DNA from: Chrysomallon squamiferum
Lineage: Eukaryota; Mollusca; Gastropoda; Neomphalida; Peltospiridae
NCBI GenBank assembly: GCA_012295275.1
Contig: CM022673.1
Coordinates: 4,562,605-4,626,604, forward strand
DNA: 64,000 bases
Direction of reading: 5' to 3'
The notes beneath the pieces were generated by a model that saw nothing but the letters and a program-made list of their open reading frames with translations, was not told where the DNA came from and ran no database searches. Positions 1-12,913 of this stretch are shown here, one piece after another; the stretch's first letter is position 1; the number at the start of each line of letters is the position of its first letter. Made by a program: the position numbers and the translations under genes.

Positions 1-190
1 TATTTAACTCAACAGTACATTTTATTTTCCACATTAATTTAAACACCACATTTTTCCCCTGTTTAACTCAACCTCATTTGATTTTATCATTTTGGTCAAC
101 CTCATATTTTTTCCATTTAGATCAGCACCACATTTTTCCCTTTTACCTCAACACTGTTTTTCCCCATTCAGCTCTACCCAGATTTCAGTA
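1..190. repeat. Diverged ~30 bp AT-rich tandem repeat
   Basis: About five or six imperfect units built on TTTAACTCAACACCACATTT followed by a TTTCCCC tail. It probably extends leftwards beyond the window. Confidence 0.6.
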
Positions 191-236
191 TGCACCTGAA
201 TAATTGGTTCTCTATAATATTGACAGTTTACCATTT

Positions 237-238
<2 letters not shown>

Positions 239-285
<47 letters not shown>
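239..285. repeat. (AC)n microsatellite
   Basis: Uninterrupted AC dinucleotide run of about 47 bp. Confidence 0.97.
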
Positions 286-287
<2 letters not shown>

Positions 288-299
288 GTTTTTTCAACA

Positions 300-1190
300 C
301 AGCAAAGATTTTTAAATTAAAGAAAATGTTATTTTGTTAAATTTTATTGCTATTTTATTATATATTATTTATTTATTGTTTCTTTCATTTTATTTCATTT
401 TACATTTTACTGAATTTTACTTCATTATTTTATATTATTATTTTTATTTTTATTTTATTTTAAATTTTATTATTATGTTTCTTTTATTTATTTCATTGTT
501 AGTGTAATTTTATTTATTACTGTTTTACTTTTATTATATTTTATTTATCTTTATTTCAATTCTATATTACATTTCACTTTAACATTTATTTATTTTATTT
601 TATTTTTATTTTTATCTTCATTTCATTTCTGTGTTATTATATTTCATTATATTTTCTTTCTATTTTTTTTCTTTTTCTTCTTTTATCTAGTGTATTTTTT
701 CAGTCTTTAAAATTAAATTAATGTGCAAATTACTAAATCTGATATGTCAGTGTCAAGACACAGGGCATCATTTCTCTCTTCCACTTTCCTGTATTCAGTA
801 GATCACTGACTCTTTCATCAGACAAACTCTAAATCACACATTAATTTCTATAACATTCAATAATTGCTTTAATATCAACTATGACAGGTTAGTTATTTTT
901 TATCCATTAAACAAACAGAGGAAAGCAGAATTTATGTTTTACTTTCGTGATGAATCCATCATTTTTCATCATATTTTCAAACCCATTGAACGTTTTACAA
1001 ATCTATTATAGACATTTTTCTTCATCATTTTTTTTATTTATTTTACTTTTTTAAATTTTTGTTAAAAAAAAAAAGAAAAAATGAAAAAATGAACTGTTAC
1101 TACTATAATAATATAAAATTGCTGTATTGAAAAATCTTGAGACACTGTTTTTTTCAATGATGTGATTCTGTGACCATATTAACAAAACCT
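300..1190. other. AT-rich low-complexity stretch
   Basis: Mostly ATTTTATT-type low-complexity sequence (about 300-720), then unremarkable AT-rich sequence. No gene seen. Confidence 0.7.
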
Positions 1191-1194
1191 GACA

Positions 1195-1460
1195 TAACTG
1201 TGGAGAGAGACCAAAAGTTAATTTGTATGGCTGCTGCTAAGTCATTATCTCGCGACATTAATAAGGCTTGGAAGTCTCCCAGTTTCCGACATGATCAAAA
1301 GACAACCTATTAAAGACCAGGGATATGGTTTCCTAATGGGCATGGTGGAGCTAATGTATCAGAGGCTCACAGCAAATATTCTTTGATTATATATCAGATG
1401 ATAATTCCTAGCAACCAGCTCGTCATTTTTCTACCCAATCAGATCTAGCGTAAGATCTTG
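1195..1460. other. Higher-complexity non-coding island
   Basis: Balanced-composition sequence in an AT-rich background, with stops in all frames. It includes an RFX half-site CTAGCAACC near 1410. Candidate conserved non-coding element; the conservation is inferred from texture only. Confidence 0.35.
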
Positions 1461-2325
1461 TCAAAGAAAGAAAGAAAAGAAAGAAAATTCTTTTTACAAT
1501 CTTGCTTGTAATTGGTTATATTTTTTTAATACAAATTTTTTTTTTTTTTTTTTAAATTAAATAAAATTCTATGATAAATATATAAAAATAAAAATTGGAT
1601 GAGTTTGAAAATACTGATATTTCTATAGATTTGATTTGAAAAGAAACTGTAAAATCATTTTGGTTTTATTATTATTGTTGTTGTTGTTATATTATTTAAA
1701 ATATTTATTATATTAAAGAAATAAAAATAACAGTTTGAAAATTTGCTATTTATTTCATTTGATTTTGAAAAACAATTCTTTTTAATTTAATGTACATTTA
1801 TTCATTTATTTATTTCTTTATCAATTATTTTATTTTATTTATTCATTCGTATTTACATTACCTTATCTGAACTTAACTTTTTTGTATATTTTATATCACT
1901 TTATTTTCACTGAATAGTTCACAAACTAACAAACACATCATTCAAATAAAAGTACTGGAACTTTTACTGAATTTATAAATTACATTATCAGTGAAAAAAA
2001 AAACAGAACAGAAAGTAGATAAAAAAAAAGAAAAGAAAGAGAAGTAAAATAAAATAGATTTGTCTGTTTTTGTAACAAGTGGGAGATCAAGTAGTTAAAA
2101 CTTTTCAGTTGAAGCAGACAAACATGTATCAGGTCATTCACCTTTTTGATCAGAAAATAATTAGCCCAGTTTCATCACATTTTAGCCTTCTTAATCAAGT
2201 AGCCAAAATTAAAAAAGTATGTGAATACTTTGAATTATCGTTTTATACAATATTCTGAGTTATCAAGGATTTCAATGACCAAAATCAAGCCAGTGATTTT
2301 GAATGATTGAGAAAATTTGAGCTAG

Positions 2326-2430
2326 ATGTGTGTGTATAGATGTATATACATATATGTGTGTGTATATATATGTATGTATGCATGTATGTATGTTTCTATA
2401 CATGTGTATGTACATATGTTTTTAAGTGTA
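2326..2430. repeat. Mixed TG/TATG microsatellite
   Basis: TGTG, TATA and TATG runs intermixed. The apparent small ORF here is a by-product of the repeat. Confidence 0.85.
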
Positions 2431-2781
2431 GATGTACATCAGAATGGATAAATGAGTATTTGGCAATAACTGGAGAATATGATCTCAAGAAACCACAAAA
2501 CTACAAAAACTACTTTCTGCCATGTGAATACACAGGGAAACATGTTTTCAATCATTGTTAGCTCATTGTGTGAAATACACAGGTGTGTGTCGGTGCAGCA
2601 GATTTTACACAGAAACTACTCAGTCATACAAGGCACATGCAGCATGTCTGTCTGTCTGTCCAACTCTTAAACTTAATTATGATTCAATTTCTGAAATTCC
2701 TTTCTCTCTCAATATTTAATTTTTTTTTTACTGTAATTGTTATAATTGTATATGTATGTATCTGTCTATGTGTATGCATGT

Positions 2782-2846
2782 GGTGTGTGTGTGTGTGTGT
2801 GTGCATCTGTGTGTGTGTGTGCGTGTGTGTGTCACTGTGTGTGTGT
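2782..2846. repeat. (TG)n microsatellite, interrupted
   Basis: GT dinucleotide run broken by CATCTG, GCG and CACTG. It yields Cys/Val-rich spurious ORFs on + and His/Thr-rich ones on -. Confidence 0.9.
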
Positions 2847-2989
2847 GCATGCATGTGCGTGTCTCTGTGTTGTATGCATATGTGTATGTGTCCTGCCTGA
2901 AGCATTAAACAGTAGCCCAAGAATTCAAGGAGATATAAATTTGTGTAACTGGCAACATTATAAATAAGATATAGTTCTGATAACATAAG

Positions 2990-3255
2990 TGGTGACAGTG
3001 GTAGTTGTGATAGTAGCAGTAATTATAGCAGTGGTAATACTAGTAGTAATTACAGAAGTAGTAAAATATTGATTTTAGTGGTCATGGTGGTGGTGACGGT
3101 AGTACTTATTGTTAAAAGTACATAGAAGAAATAGTTACAATCAACATCGTCATAGCAGTTTGCAATTAATTAATTTAAAAAAAAAAAAATTATTAACATT
3201 ATTTTGATTACAAAATTATCAACATCATCATCAACATCATCATCACCATCATACA
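2990..3255. repeat. Trinucleotide-rich region (GTR, then ATC)
   Basis: A run of GTA/GTG/GTT triplets (2990-3110) is followed by (ATC)n/(AAC) triplets near 3218-3253. Confidence 0.6.
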
Positions 3256-3699
3256 ATTACTACGAGAAACACCAGGATAACAAATGTCCTAAGTAGCTGT
3301 TGTCCCTAGCAACAGTACCAACAGTATAATAATGTCTTACTTCAATAATGGAGTCTGCATCAAGACCTCTTTCATCATCTTTGTTTGTTCTTTCAGTTAA
3401 TTAATTACTCTATGAAATACGCTATATTAATGTCTGGACTGATAATACAAAGATTAGAAGGTTTAATCTACCTCTAAATATAAGAGTAATTATTAAAAAT
3501 GGATTCTACAATGAGGATATACGAAGATGGTACTGTAATTAAAATCATGTCGTTGCTTGCTAGATCAACAGTAGTTGGTCAATGATGGTGACGATGCTGA
3601 TGTTGCTGCAGATAATAGCTGCAGTGTTGCTGATTATTAATTGTGCATTTTTCTGTGGTTTTTTGTTAAGATTAACATTTTATTTTGTAAACATAATTT

Positions 3700-3895
3700 C
3701 TGTCCCAATCAGTATGACAGCTCTTGTTTATCAAAGTCTATGCTTTCCTGTTTATAGGAAGGTATATATTAAAGATTCATTGCTGCTAACTAACAACGTG
3801 CAGCCATTCATGTCATGGGATTTGGTTTAATTCCTAGATGTCCTTAACAAAATGTATGGTGATGTTTAACTTTTGATTAAAAGTAAATTGAGTGC
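3700..3895 (+). mobile_element. Diverged SINE-like molluscan repeat, copy 1
   Basis: Contains in order CCCAATCAGT, TTTATCAAAG, GGAAGGTATATATTAAAGA, TTCATTGCTGCTAAC and GTCCTTAACA. These match the body of a family I recognise from memory as widespread in molluscs (KATATAAAAGATCCCTTGCTGC core, GTGGTCCTTAACCA downstream). Family name not assigned. Confidence 0.55.
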
Positions 3896-4085
3896 CAAGT
3901 GTATGGGAAGGTGTACATAAAAGATTCTTTGCTGCTAATTAAAAAATAGTCCATCGTATGATGACTGGGTTTCTTTTCTCTGTTTCTGGATGGTCCTTAA
4001 CCAAATGGCTAACATAATGTAACTAGATAAAAAATATTTTGCTCAGAGTATCTTTAAAAATAACATTTCTTTCCTTTCTGTTTCA
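3896..4085 (+). mobile_element. Diverged SINE-like molluscan repeat, copy 2
   Basis: Second partial copy directly after the first: GGGAAGGTGTACATAAAAGA, TTCTTTGCTGCTAATT, GGGTTTCTTTTCTC, GGATGGTCCTTAACCA, and a tail ending AACATTTCTTTCCTT. The tail resembles the family's 3' end. Confidence 0.6.
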
Positions 4086-5029
4086 TTTTTTTTTTTCATC
4101 CTTTTCTATACAATTACAATTACATTATGTGTGTGTGTGTGTGTGTGTGTTTTTCCATCCAGTTCACTTTGCATGTATCCATTAATATATAAACCCCTTT
4201 ATTTTGCTAAATAAAATGAATTCAAAAAAAAATTACCAAAAAAATATATTTTAAAAATTGTATTCTGTTAGTCCATTATGTGTTCTTCAGTACTATAATG
4301 TTACTGTTTTTTTGTCTGTATGTCTGTACAGGAAATGTAACACAGATACTCCCATACATCTCTGTTGTATTGACATTAGTGTAATAATGTCTTTGTATCA
4401 GGAAATACCAAAAGTCATAATCATTTTTCTAAACAAAATTTTTTTTTTTATTTTTTTTTTGTTTTGCAAAAACAGTTTTGTGTAATTACTAAATGTGTAA
4501 GGGTAACATGGTGAATTGTGAATATTTAATTTTGAGATTTTGTTTCCTTATTCATTTATTTAAATTAATTATATACTGTCCCACTCACAAACAGTGTCTA
4601 CGTGACACACACACACACACACAACTCAGATATACACATTAATCAGCAAGCTAGTTTTTTTTTTGTTAAAACAAATAACTAATTAGTCCTTAACTTAAAT
4701 CTGTCCATTCCTTAAGGCTTTATATCAACAACAACAAAAACAAAAAATTAAAAATTAAAAATCCAAGACTCAGAACTCAAATTTGAGTTATCTGACTCAC
4801 ATCACTTTATCTTCACATCAGCAGCTGCCATTTGTTACAAAGTCTTGCTGCAGATTTAGAGAAAACATATTTATGTGTAATCTTCCATTCTCTGGTGTCA
4901 GTGAAATGTAGAATATAGATGGATTCATAAATACACAACTAGCTGTGATATGATAAATGTGGACCCTTCCCCCCTCCAACCCTCCCCCTCTGACCCCCCA
5001 CCCAAAAAAAGAAGCCCATAAGAATCATC
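4086..5029. other. Intronic AT-rich stretch with short microsatellites
   Basis: Short (GT)n near 4126-4150 and (AC)n near 4604-4621, poly(T) runs and a C-rich patch near 4970-5000. No gene seen. Confidence 0.6.
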
Positions 5030-5295
5030 CCTTGATAAACTTTGACGTTAATCGGACATTTTTAATACGGTAATGGGGTGTAATCTTCACTGGGCTAAAA
5101 ACGCGAGGGCAAATGATTGCAACATCGTTTTGTCACTGCAGACATGCGAAAAAACCATTTTCATTAACAAGATGGCTGTAAAAATGTGTCAGAAAAAGAA
5201 AGAAAGGATCTGTGAGCTGAGAGACTGTTTTTTTTTAACAGTGCCAGTGTGATTCTGAACACCAGCAAAAATATTCAGACATCAAGGGAAACAAA
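5030..5295. other. Higher-complexity non-coding island
   Basis: Region with CpG-containing, non-repetitive sequence (GACGTTAATCGGAC, ACGCGAGGG) and stops in all frames. Candidate conserved non-coding element. Confidence 0.35.
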
Positions 5296-5764
5296 AATGT
5301 CTGTCTTTAACCTTCTTCTGATGTGTGTGTTTTTATTAATGAATAGTGTAAACATTTTTTTTTAAATTTAATATTGAATATTAATCAATAAATAAAATAA
5401 GAATGATAAAATTAATGAACATGTAGGAAACAAACAATTATATATAAAACAAATATTATAATAGTAAGAAGAAAAAGAACAAAAAGAAAATAAGCAGTTC
5501 TAAAATAAACATTGATGATGTCTGATTATTCAAAGCCGTTTAAATATGCAAGAAACAAAAAGGAAACAAATTAATCATGATGAAATGAAAGCAATATTGT
5601 TGTGGGGGGGTTGTTATTTTTTTAAATAAATAATTAAATAAATGTCAACAGAAGTGATCTGATTTTAGATTCATATTACATTTTTTCTACCAAAAAAATA
5701 TGTTTTTTCACCACACAAGAATATAGGCTTAGTTTATATTTCCACAAACCTGCTCCATTTCCAT

Positions 5765-6070
5765 ATATATATATATATATATATATCATTTGTACAAACC
5801 TACTCAATACACCTGTAGATTTTACATTTACACATGCACACACACATGCATGCACACACATGCACACGCACACACACACCCAGAAACATGCACAACATAT
5901 AATAATATGCACAACACTAACAATTAAGATTTTCGCAAAACTGAACCACTTCCAATAACTCCATTTTTACATTTTCACAAAACTGCTCCGTTTTCAATAA
6001 CTCCATTTTTACATTTTCACAAAGCTTTTCACACAAATCATCTGCACTTCAGCACATGCTCTGCTTACAT

Positions 6071-6124
<54 letters not shown>
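5765..6124. repeat. Repeat cluster: (AT)n, 42-bp duplication, (AC)n
   Basis: (AT)n at about 5765-5786, CA/CATG-rich sequence to 5880, a 42-bp unit containing CAATAACTCCATTTTTACAT duplicated at about 5932-6013, and an (AC)n run at 6075-6124. Confidence 0.85.
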
Positions 6125-6126
<2 letters not shown>

Positions 6127-6410
6127 CTATACCCTCACACCGTTTACATTTCTCAGGGGATGTTTACTAATGTTGTCAAATTTACATGCTGTTGGTTTAC
6201 GTATCCCAGGGTGCATTGTTCCAGACTGTTCTCCCCTCTGTGACGATTGATGGCAGTAAATGAAATCAAATTGCTACCTGTTGACACAGAATTACTTAAT
6301 TATATTATTACCACAGCCATTGTTGTTCTATGATATTGATGCTTGCTGTTTGTGTGTGTTGCATCAGGCATTTGTCATATTAAATGAGTGGTACATATTG
6401 AAATAAAAAT

Positions 6411-6412
<2 letters not shown>

Positions 6413-6455
<43 letters not shown>

Positions 6456-6479
6456 GTGTGTGTGTGTGTGTGTGTGTGT
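6413..6479. repeat. (GT)n microsatellite with one interruption
   Basis: GT dinucleotides broken once by TTG near 6455. Confidence 0.95.
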
Positions 6480-6499
6480 AGTACAAACTCCTTGTCATA

Positions 6500-7904
6500 T
6501 TAAGAAAAAGATAAACATGTATGTTTGTGTGTATATTTGTATTTGTGTCTATGTATGTGTACATTTTTTTTTTTTTTTTAATTCAATACATTTTCATATT
6601 TAACCAAAAATTTGTTTTGAGCAGTTTTTTGTTTTTTTGGGGGGGTGGGGTTGGTGATCTTAATTATAATAAAAATTTTAATTTAAAAAACATTAACCTT
6701 TTTTTTACCTAATGTATTACTCAGATTTACTGAACAGATTATTAAAGATTTAAGATAACTCAACCTTTTTTAAATAGAATGAAAAATTCATTTAATTTAT
6801 CTATTATTAATAACTAATACAATCCAAGATGGATTAAGCATGCAAATTGCAATGCCTGTTATATATCGATCATGACAAAAAAATAAATAAATAATAACAC
6901 ATAAATTCATTAAGTAGATGGGCCAGTTAGAATCAATAAATTTAACAATGAACAATATTTTTTTTAAATAATAATTATAAATGCATTGGTTTTGAAGGAT
7001 GTTTTTAATGAAAAGTTAAATACATTTTTTACAATTTTTTAAATTTTTTTATTGATTTCTGTTTGGAAAGTGTTTAATTTTATTTTATTAGTTGGGAATG
7101 GTTTTACTATTTACTGATTTTTATTTTTTTTATTATTATTATTTTTTTAATGTTTTTTGTGTGTCATTGTGTGTTCATCGTGTGTGTGGATGCAGTCATG
7201 TAGGTATTTGTGCAGAATTAACCTAATAAACAGAATAAAATAAAGAGTAAATAGAAATAAGATTTTTTTTGTATTATTATTATTTAACTTTTAGGTGCAG
7301 AAATGAAGAGTATTAGTTCATAAACCAGTATATATTTTAATATATTTAAATTGTCTTGTTAGACATGATGCTTCCAGATGAAAAAAAAAAGAAAGAAAGA
7401 AAAAAATAGTTCTTTGGTAAGGCATGTTTGAAACAGCTACTTCTGATCAAGATTTCAAAACCCTCTGTAAAGATTGTGATACTGAATCTGAATACATGTC
7501 AACAATGTCAACTTAAATTGTTTTTTTCTGGATATTAGTTTTTATTTTATTTTTTCAAAAATATAAATCAGAGAGGGCAAAAGAGAATAAAAAATAAACA
7601 AGGAAAGAATAAAAAAAAAAAATAGATGAGAAGTTTGAAAAGTGTCAAATTCATTCTCTCTTTATGAATAATTTTATATAAAATGTTATATATATATATT
7701 TTTTTTTTCATTACAAATCCAGAGAACAAAGAGAAGATTGAAAATTGAAAAAAGAAATATGATACTTGGCCTTAATGTAAATGTGTATTTTAAGTCTTTT
7801 GTCATTCTTACTGTTGTTAGTTTTTTTTTTTTAAAAAATCGAAAAAGAAAAAGATACAAATAAAAAAAATGAAAAAAAACCCAGTAAGAGGAAGAAAAAC
7901 AAAA
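6500..7904. other. AT-rich intronic stretch, no gene
   Basis: Poly(T)/poly(A) and ATT-rich sequence with only chance ORFs. Confidence 0.65.
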
Positions 7905-8360
7905 GGAAGATGGCGATTCTCGTGTACATCTACTTGTTATGGCCGCTCTTCTCCGCTTATTTTTGCTTCGTTTCTCTCTCAGCGTTATTAGAAAATGAAA
8001 TTCTGGCATATTTTTTCAGCGCCCGAGAACCCGTCGTCTCGGAGACTTCCTTTGATCAAATCTTCAGTATGGCTGCCCCCAAGCCATACACAGCTTGTAG
8101 AAGATTATTCCTCTGTGGCGCTAATTACTTTGACATTTTCATCTGGCCTGCCTATAATACAGAGCCCTCTAACGGCCATTGCAGTCTCCACTTGTTAAAG
8201 TTGATATGGTATTAATTAGGAATATTGTGTAAGTTATCCTAAGGATAAGCTTTTAGAAGCATGGTTTTAGCAAGGCCTGCAGGTGCCAAAGTTTTGTTGG
8301 AAGCCGCGAACAGATAATTCTGTTTGGAATCAAGGTAATGGGAATACAGCTTTGCACTGC
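7905..8360. other. Higher-complexity non-coding island
   Basis: About 450 bp of non-repetitive, GC-richer sequence containing the dinucleotide-balanced block around GAACCCGTCGTCTCGGAG and a TATTAATTAGGA homeodomain-like site near 8210. Short ORFs of 101 and 67 codons overlap it in different frames without recognisable protein features. Candidate conserved element. Confidence 0.4.
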
Positions 8361-8434
8361 AGATTTCCTATAATTAAATGTACATTTTGTTTTTCCCCCA
8401 TGGTTTTCATCAGCCACTTTCGTCTGTCATTGTT

Positions 8435-8640
8435 ATTAATATGCATACAGTTGTTATGTCTAATATAACGGAGACCTTTGGTTGTCATGGTTTTTAATAT
8501 AATACAGACCCTTGGTTGTCATGGTTATTAATATAATACAGGCCTTAGGTAGTTTCATCTAACATAACACAAACCCATGCATTCAGTATAATGTAAACCC
8601 ATGATTGCCATGGTTATTATTATATTAGAGGCCCTTAATT
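8435..8640. repeat. Diverged 34-bp tandem repeat
   Basis: Five or so units built on TAATATAATACAGACCCTTG followed by GTTGTCATGGTTAT. Clear starts at 8461, 8495 and 8529 give a 34-bp period; later units decay. Confidence 0.75.
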
Positions 8641-9549
8641 ATTGCGTGTGTTTTTGTCAGTCACTTATTAAAATAAACATTTTCTTTCCCTCTTCCTGTT
8701 GTTTTAATCAGTAACTTTTGTCTTCTTCTTCTTTTTCTTTTTCTTCTTATTATTATTATTATATCTCCTTTCAATCTTATAGCTCTCATTAGCATCTCAG
8801 ATTCATAACAGACCACTTATCTCATGCTTCTATCTACTGCAGCTTTTAATATACACTATTTTCTTGTCTTCATTACATTTCTCTTTCTTCAAGTGTTTGA
8901 TCACCTGTTTTTGACTTTCGTGGTTTTAATATTCATACTGATTCAAAGACATTCTGTGTTTTAACATACAATTTTGTCTGTTATGAATACTAATGTACAT
9001 ACAGACAATGTCTGCTTGCAGTGGAAATTTAAGTCACAGAAATCTTCTTTGATACAGATTAACTGCCATTTGTAGTATTAGTGTATCATTACAAGAGTGA
9101 TTTGTTTCATAAATCTGCATTGATCTGAAAACTGGAAAAGTGAAATATATTGGACACTTCTGTCAGAAATTTAGTAGATATATTTATGACAAAGAGATTT
9201 AGCTATAAATGTTTTAATATATATTTAAGGCATTGAAAACCATTTGCCTGTTAGGTATCTTTGTAGCATATGAATTTATGTACTAAAAATGTTATTAGTT
9301 ATCTGTAAAAGAAATTTAGTTATTGTTTTAAATACATTTATAATAGATACAGCTATTTTTTTTATACATATATTTAAACCATTGAAATTTGATTGTTATT
9401 TATGATATCTTTATGATAAACAAATTTATGTATTGCAATTTTCTTCAGTAGAAATTTTATTATTATCTGATTAAGTGGCCAAAAATGTTTGTGTTTTGGT
9501 GGGGTCTTTTTTCAAGGTGCATGAAAATGTAGTCAAACAACATAACATG

Positions 9550-9815
9550 CAATGTTTTATTCTCCAAAATATTTCCCTTCTATTTCTAAAGTCTTTTCTC
9601 AACAAGATACAAGCTTAAATATGCATCTTTTGTCAAATTCTTTACATTCTGATGAGAAAAGGTTTTGAAGGTCTGACTCAAGCAGTTCCTTGTTATGCAG
9701 TCTTCTGTTGAGCGTGTGGTTGCCCAAGCACAAGAAAAGATGAAAATTCGTCAGTGACCTGTCAGGGGAATATGACAGATGTGGCAAACTAGGGTGCTAA
9801 GTTTATGTCACATGG
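9550..9815 (-). pseudogene. Mariner-type transposase remnant (C-terminal part)
   Basis: Reading the - strand, a stop-broken frame gives HPSLPHLSYSPDRSLTNFHLF, then LGNHTLNRRLHNKELLESDL and CKEFDKRCIFKL. This follows the C-terminal third of mariner-family DDD transposases (HPPYSPDLAPSDYHLF, a Leu/Phe segment, FHNEE..., KEFYERGI.KL). The Asp of YSPD, the third catalytic residue, is still visible. Stops occur just upstream of the HPS segment and after KLVSC; similarity continues weakly to about 9550 (EKTLEIEGKYFGE). The N-terminal DNA-binding part and the first two catalytic Asp were not found, so this is an old inactive copy inside the IA-2 intron, antisense to the gene. Confidence 0.85.
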
Positions 9816-10314
9816 GACAAGCAATATTAGGTCACCTTTGTAAATTCATTGTTAGAGGATGCTTCCAGATCCTTCTTGGGTTAACTTTTAGCTGCTGTTT
9901 ACTCCCAAATCTGATCATAGTCTGGTGGTGAATAATCTACAGAGTTTCTGTAATACTGACTGTGTTTATGATATGCTGTGGAACAAAGGGTTAAAGTTAA
10001 ACTAGTTACCAGAGAATTATGAAAATCACACGCACCTTTTCAGCCACCTTTCTGAATTAATTCTAGGATGACTGTAATTGTTGATTATTGTTGTTAACAA
10101 TTACCCAGTCTTGCAAGAAATTAACAAAAAAATATGCATTTTATTTAATAAATTTTTCAGAAAATCTATATTTTTTCAAATTCTCAGTTGGTCTTAATGA
10201 TAACATGTTGACATTATGGACACTTTTGGAGACATTTAATTAAAAATTTCGACTACCAAATTCACTTACTAATAATTTATTTACTTCTCATATTCCCTGC
10301 TGTTTCCTACTTTC

Positions 10315-10700
10315 TATTAATACCTCGTCGCAGGTTTCACCTTTTAGCTCTCGGATGGCGCAGCGACGTAAAGAGTTATGAAATTTTGAAATCGTCCACC
10401 ACACGAGATAAATGAGAAGCCCAGTGTGGAGAAAATTTAATTTGTTATCCTATTAAATGAATGTGAAAACTCATTTATAAAACTAGGTGTGGGGAGAGTA
10501 TTAGTATTAATTATATTAGCAGCATACGTTCATTACTGAACAATGACAACAAAAAGGTGTCATTTACCTTTGTGGCGTGGAACACTGCAGCATTGGCTGT
10601 GATGTCGATGATTGCACGGTGATGTCAGTGTGGGTGATTACAGAGTGTTGTTGCTGCTGCTGTTGTGTAATTTTGCAGCCAGAGTAGGTTATTTTTGGAC
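10315..10700. other. Two adjacent higher-complexity non-coding islands
   Basis: About 10320-10480 (GTCGCAGGTTTC..., GATGGCGCAGCGACG) and 10520-10700 (GCATTGGCTGTGATGTCG, TGACGTCA-like TGATGTCAGTG). Non-repetitive, stops in all frames. Candidate conserved elements. Confidence 0.35.
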
Positions 10701-10936
10701 TGTGAGTACCACGTTACTTGGAGTCAGATTTGACTCAACAGATAAATTTAGTAGTTGGTAGATAACATCAGTTGGTGTCATTAAAGCAGGGGGGTGGGGA
10801 CATTTAAATATGACAGATTCTGTTTTCATGCTGAACAAAAACATATTTAGCTGTCATTTTTGTGTAATCAGGAGATTTAATGTATATTGACTATTTGATA
10901 CCCTCCTACATCTTTTATTTTATTTTTATTATTTTT

Positions 10937-10938
<2 letters not shown>

Positions 10939-10970
<32 letters not shown>
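10939..10970. repeat. Poly(T), 32 bp
   Basis: Uninterrupted T run. Similar runs of 20-40 T occur at about 20343-20374, 23257-23296, 43284-43310 and 48260-48288. Confidence 0.95.
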
Positions 10971-10974
<4 letters not shown>

Positions 10975-12429
10975 ATGTTTATGCTTTTTTATTATTTTTT
11001 TTTTTCCCCTGTGTCCTTGGATGTTAGTAGTACTTTTTTTATTTATAGAAAGATAAAATCTAAAAGTAATGCAGTCATACTGTCAAAAATTCCTCATTGC
11101 AAGATTATGTTTTTAGAAGAAGAAAAAAAAACCTCACTTTTTATCTCAACTGATTGAAAATTCTGTATTTCATGTCTGCATCATGGATAAAAGAATTTAT
11201 TTATAAAATCTTTTTAATGTACTTTCAATTGATCTTACTTTTCTTTATATAAGTTATTTATGATTTCTAGTGTTGTTAATTAAAACTGTAGAGAAGGGTT
11301 TATGTAATAAAAACAATTGTTTAAAGAATAGTTACAGATGAGTTTTTAATAGATTTTGAATGGATGCTGAGTTATGAATATGTTTTTTCTTTTTTGTTCT
11401 AAAGTTTATAATTTGAAAAATTTTTAATTTTGAGAACAGTTGTAAGTTAAATTAATCAAGTTTTTGATTTTACAGATACTGAATTTAAAAATTAATAAAA
11501 ATCAAACAGTATATTACTGCTGACAAATAAAATCATATATTTTTATAAAGTCTGAAAAGCAGCATTGAAATTTGAGTCCTTATATGTATGTAACAATATT
11601 AAAAAAAAAAGATTATAATTCTAAAAGACAGGTTTTGTTATGTTTTTGTTACAGTTTTATATGTTTGATTTTCATTAAAAACATTTTTTTTTTTAACAAT
11701 GACCTTACTTCATCTCAAGACACAAAAAAAAAGATGAAAAGCTTACACAATAAGAAAGGAAAAGAATGTGCGTCAGTGGGTATTACATCATTGCATGTTA
11801 AAAGTGAAAACACTGTTGGTGTATTACAAACACTGTATGACACAGACTGCTGTGTATTACACTGTTTTGTGTACAACCTGTAGTTCATATCAAGTTTACA
11901 CAACATTCTTATTTACAGAAACAATAAAAGCCAATCACATGATTTATTATGAAGGATGAGGTTTTGGAGATTGATGATTTCTGATTGGTTTTTTTTCCAT
12001 TACAATATGTTATATGTTATTTTTATAATCATCATCATTATATTATTGTTACTGCATCTGTCATCATTATCATTTTAATCATTATTTACATCTTTATTTC
12101 GTTATAACCATTACTGTCATAATTATCATTATTATCTTAATTATTATTACTGATGTTGTTGTTATTATTATTATTATTATTATTATTCCTACAAGAAAAG
12201 GCTCGTATATTTATTCATAGGAATTAATCAGTCTGAAAATATCTGCTTACTTCATAGTAATAAGTACAGTGATATCACACCAAATGATATAAGAGATTAT
12301 TTCACACCTTAATAACACATAAGCTTGTATTGTAACCAGCTAATTACAGATTATCAGTTCTGTAACAGAATCTCAGAATTAATTAATCCTGCAGACTATC
12401 ATATGATGTGTTTATCTCTGTGAATTGAT

Positions 12430-12431
<2 letters not shown>

Positions 12432-12477
<46 letters not shown>
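12432..12477. repeat. (AC)n microsatellite
   Basis: AC run of about 46 bp, roughly 440 bp before the first recognised exon. Confidence 0.97.
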
Positions 12478-12478
<1 letters not shown>

Positions 12479-12913
12479 GCATACATGCATAAACACACAT
12501 CTATCAGCATACAACAATACACACATATCTGCATGCATGAATAAAAGTGTATGGTTATGCTGCTTAATAATTGTATCTGTGTAATGTAATAAAATTATTT
12601 CAAACACAGTATCAGCCTTTTTCTTTTTAAGATGATTTTTTTCCCATTCCGACAAAAGTGATCCTTTTGCTTTCTTTTATTGCTTAACACGATGGTATGT
12701 GTTCTCCTGTTCTTTTATTACTTTTGTGTATGAAAATTAGCAAACAAGAAATCTCAAGATGAATAATCTGAATAGTTTTGTGTTAGTGGTTTGTTTATCT
12801 GTCAAAGGAAGTGATAACTATGTTTTGACGTTTCACTGACACGTGACAATCAAAAGTGTTAACACACTTAGTTGTTGCTCATTCTTAATTTTTATTATTT
12901 TTGTTTCTTCCAG

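Larger units (their letters stand above)
1..12913 (+). other. Incoming IA-2 intron, no exon recognised
   Basis: Sequence upstream of the first recognised exon, read as intron because that exon has an acceptor and enters in phase 2. I looked for the preceding part of the mature ectodomain (human pattern YGYIVT...LLEILAE) and did not find it. The stretch is mostly AT-rich low-complexity DNA with microsatellites, diverged tandem repeats, SINE-like copies, a mariner fossil and several higher-complexity islands, listed separately. An unrecognised short exon cannot be excluded. Confidence 0.6.

Noticed and set aside
8240-8330. Stretch encoding AGAKVLLEAANR, faintly like the LAAGVKLLEILAE part of IA-2
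   Set aside because: The frame hits a stop at once after NR and there is no donor before it; similarity is too short to call an exon.
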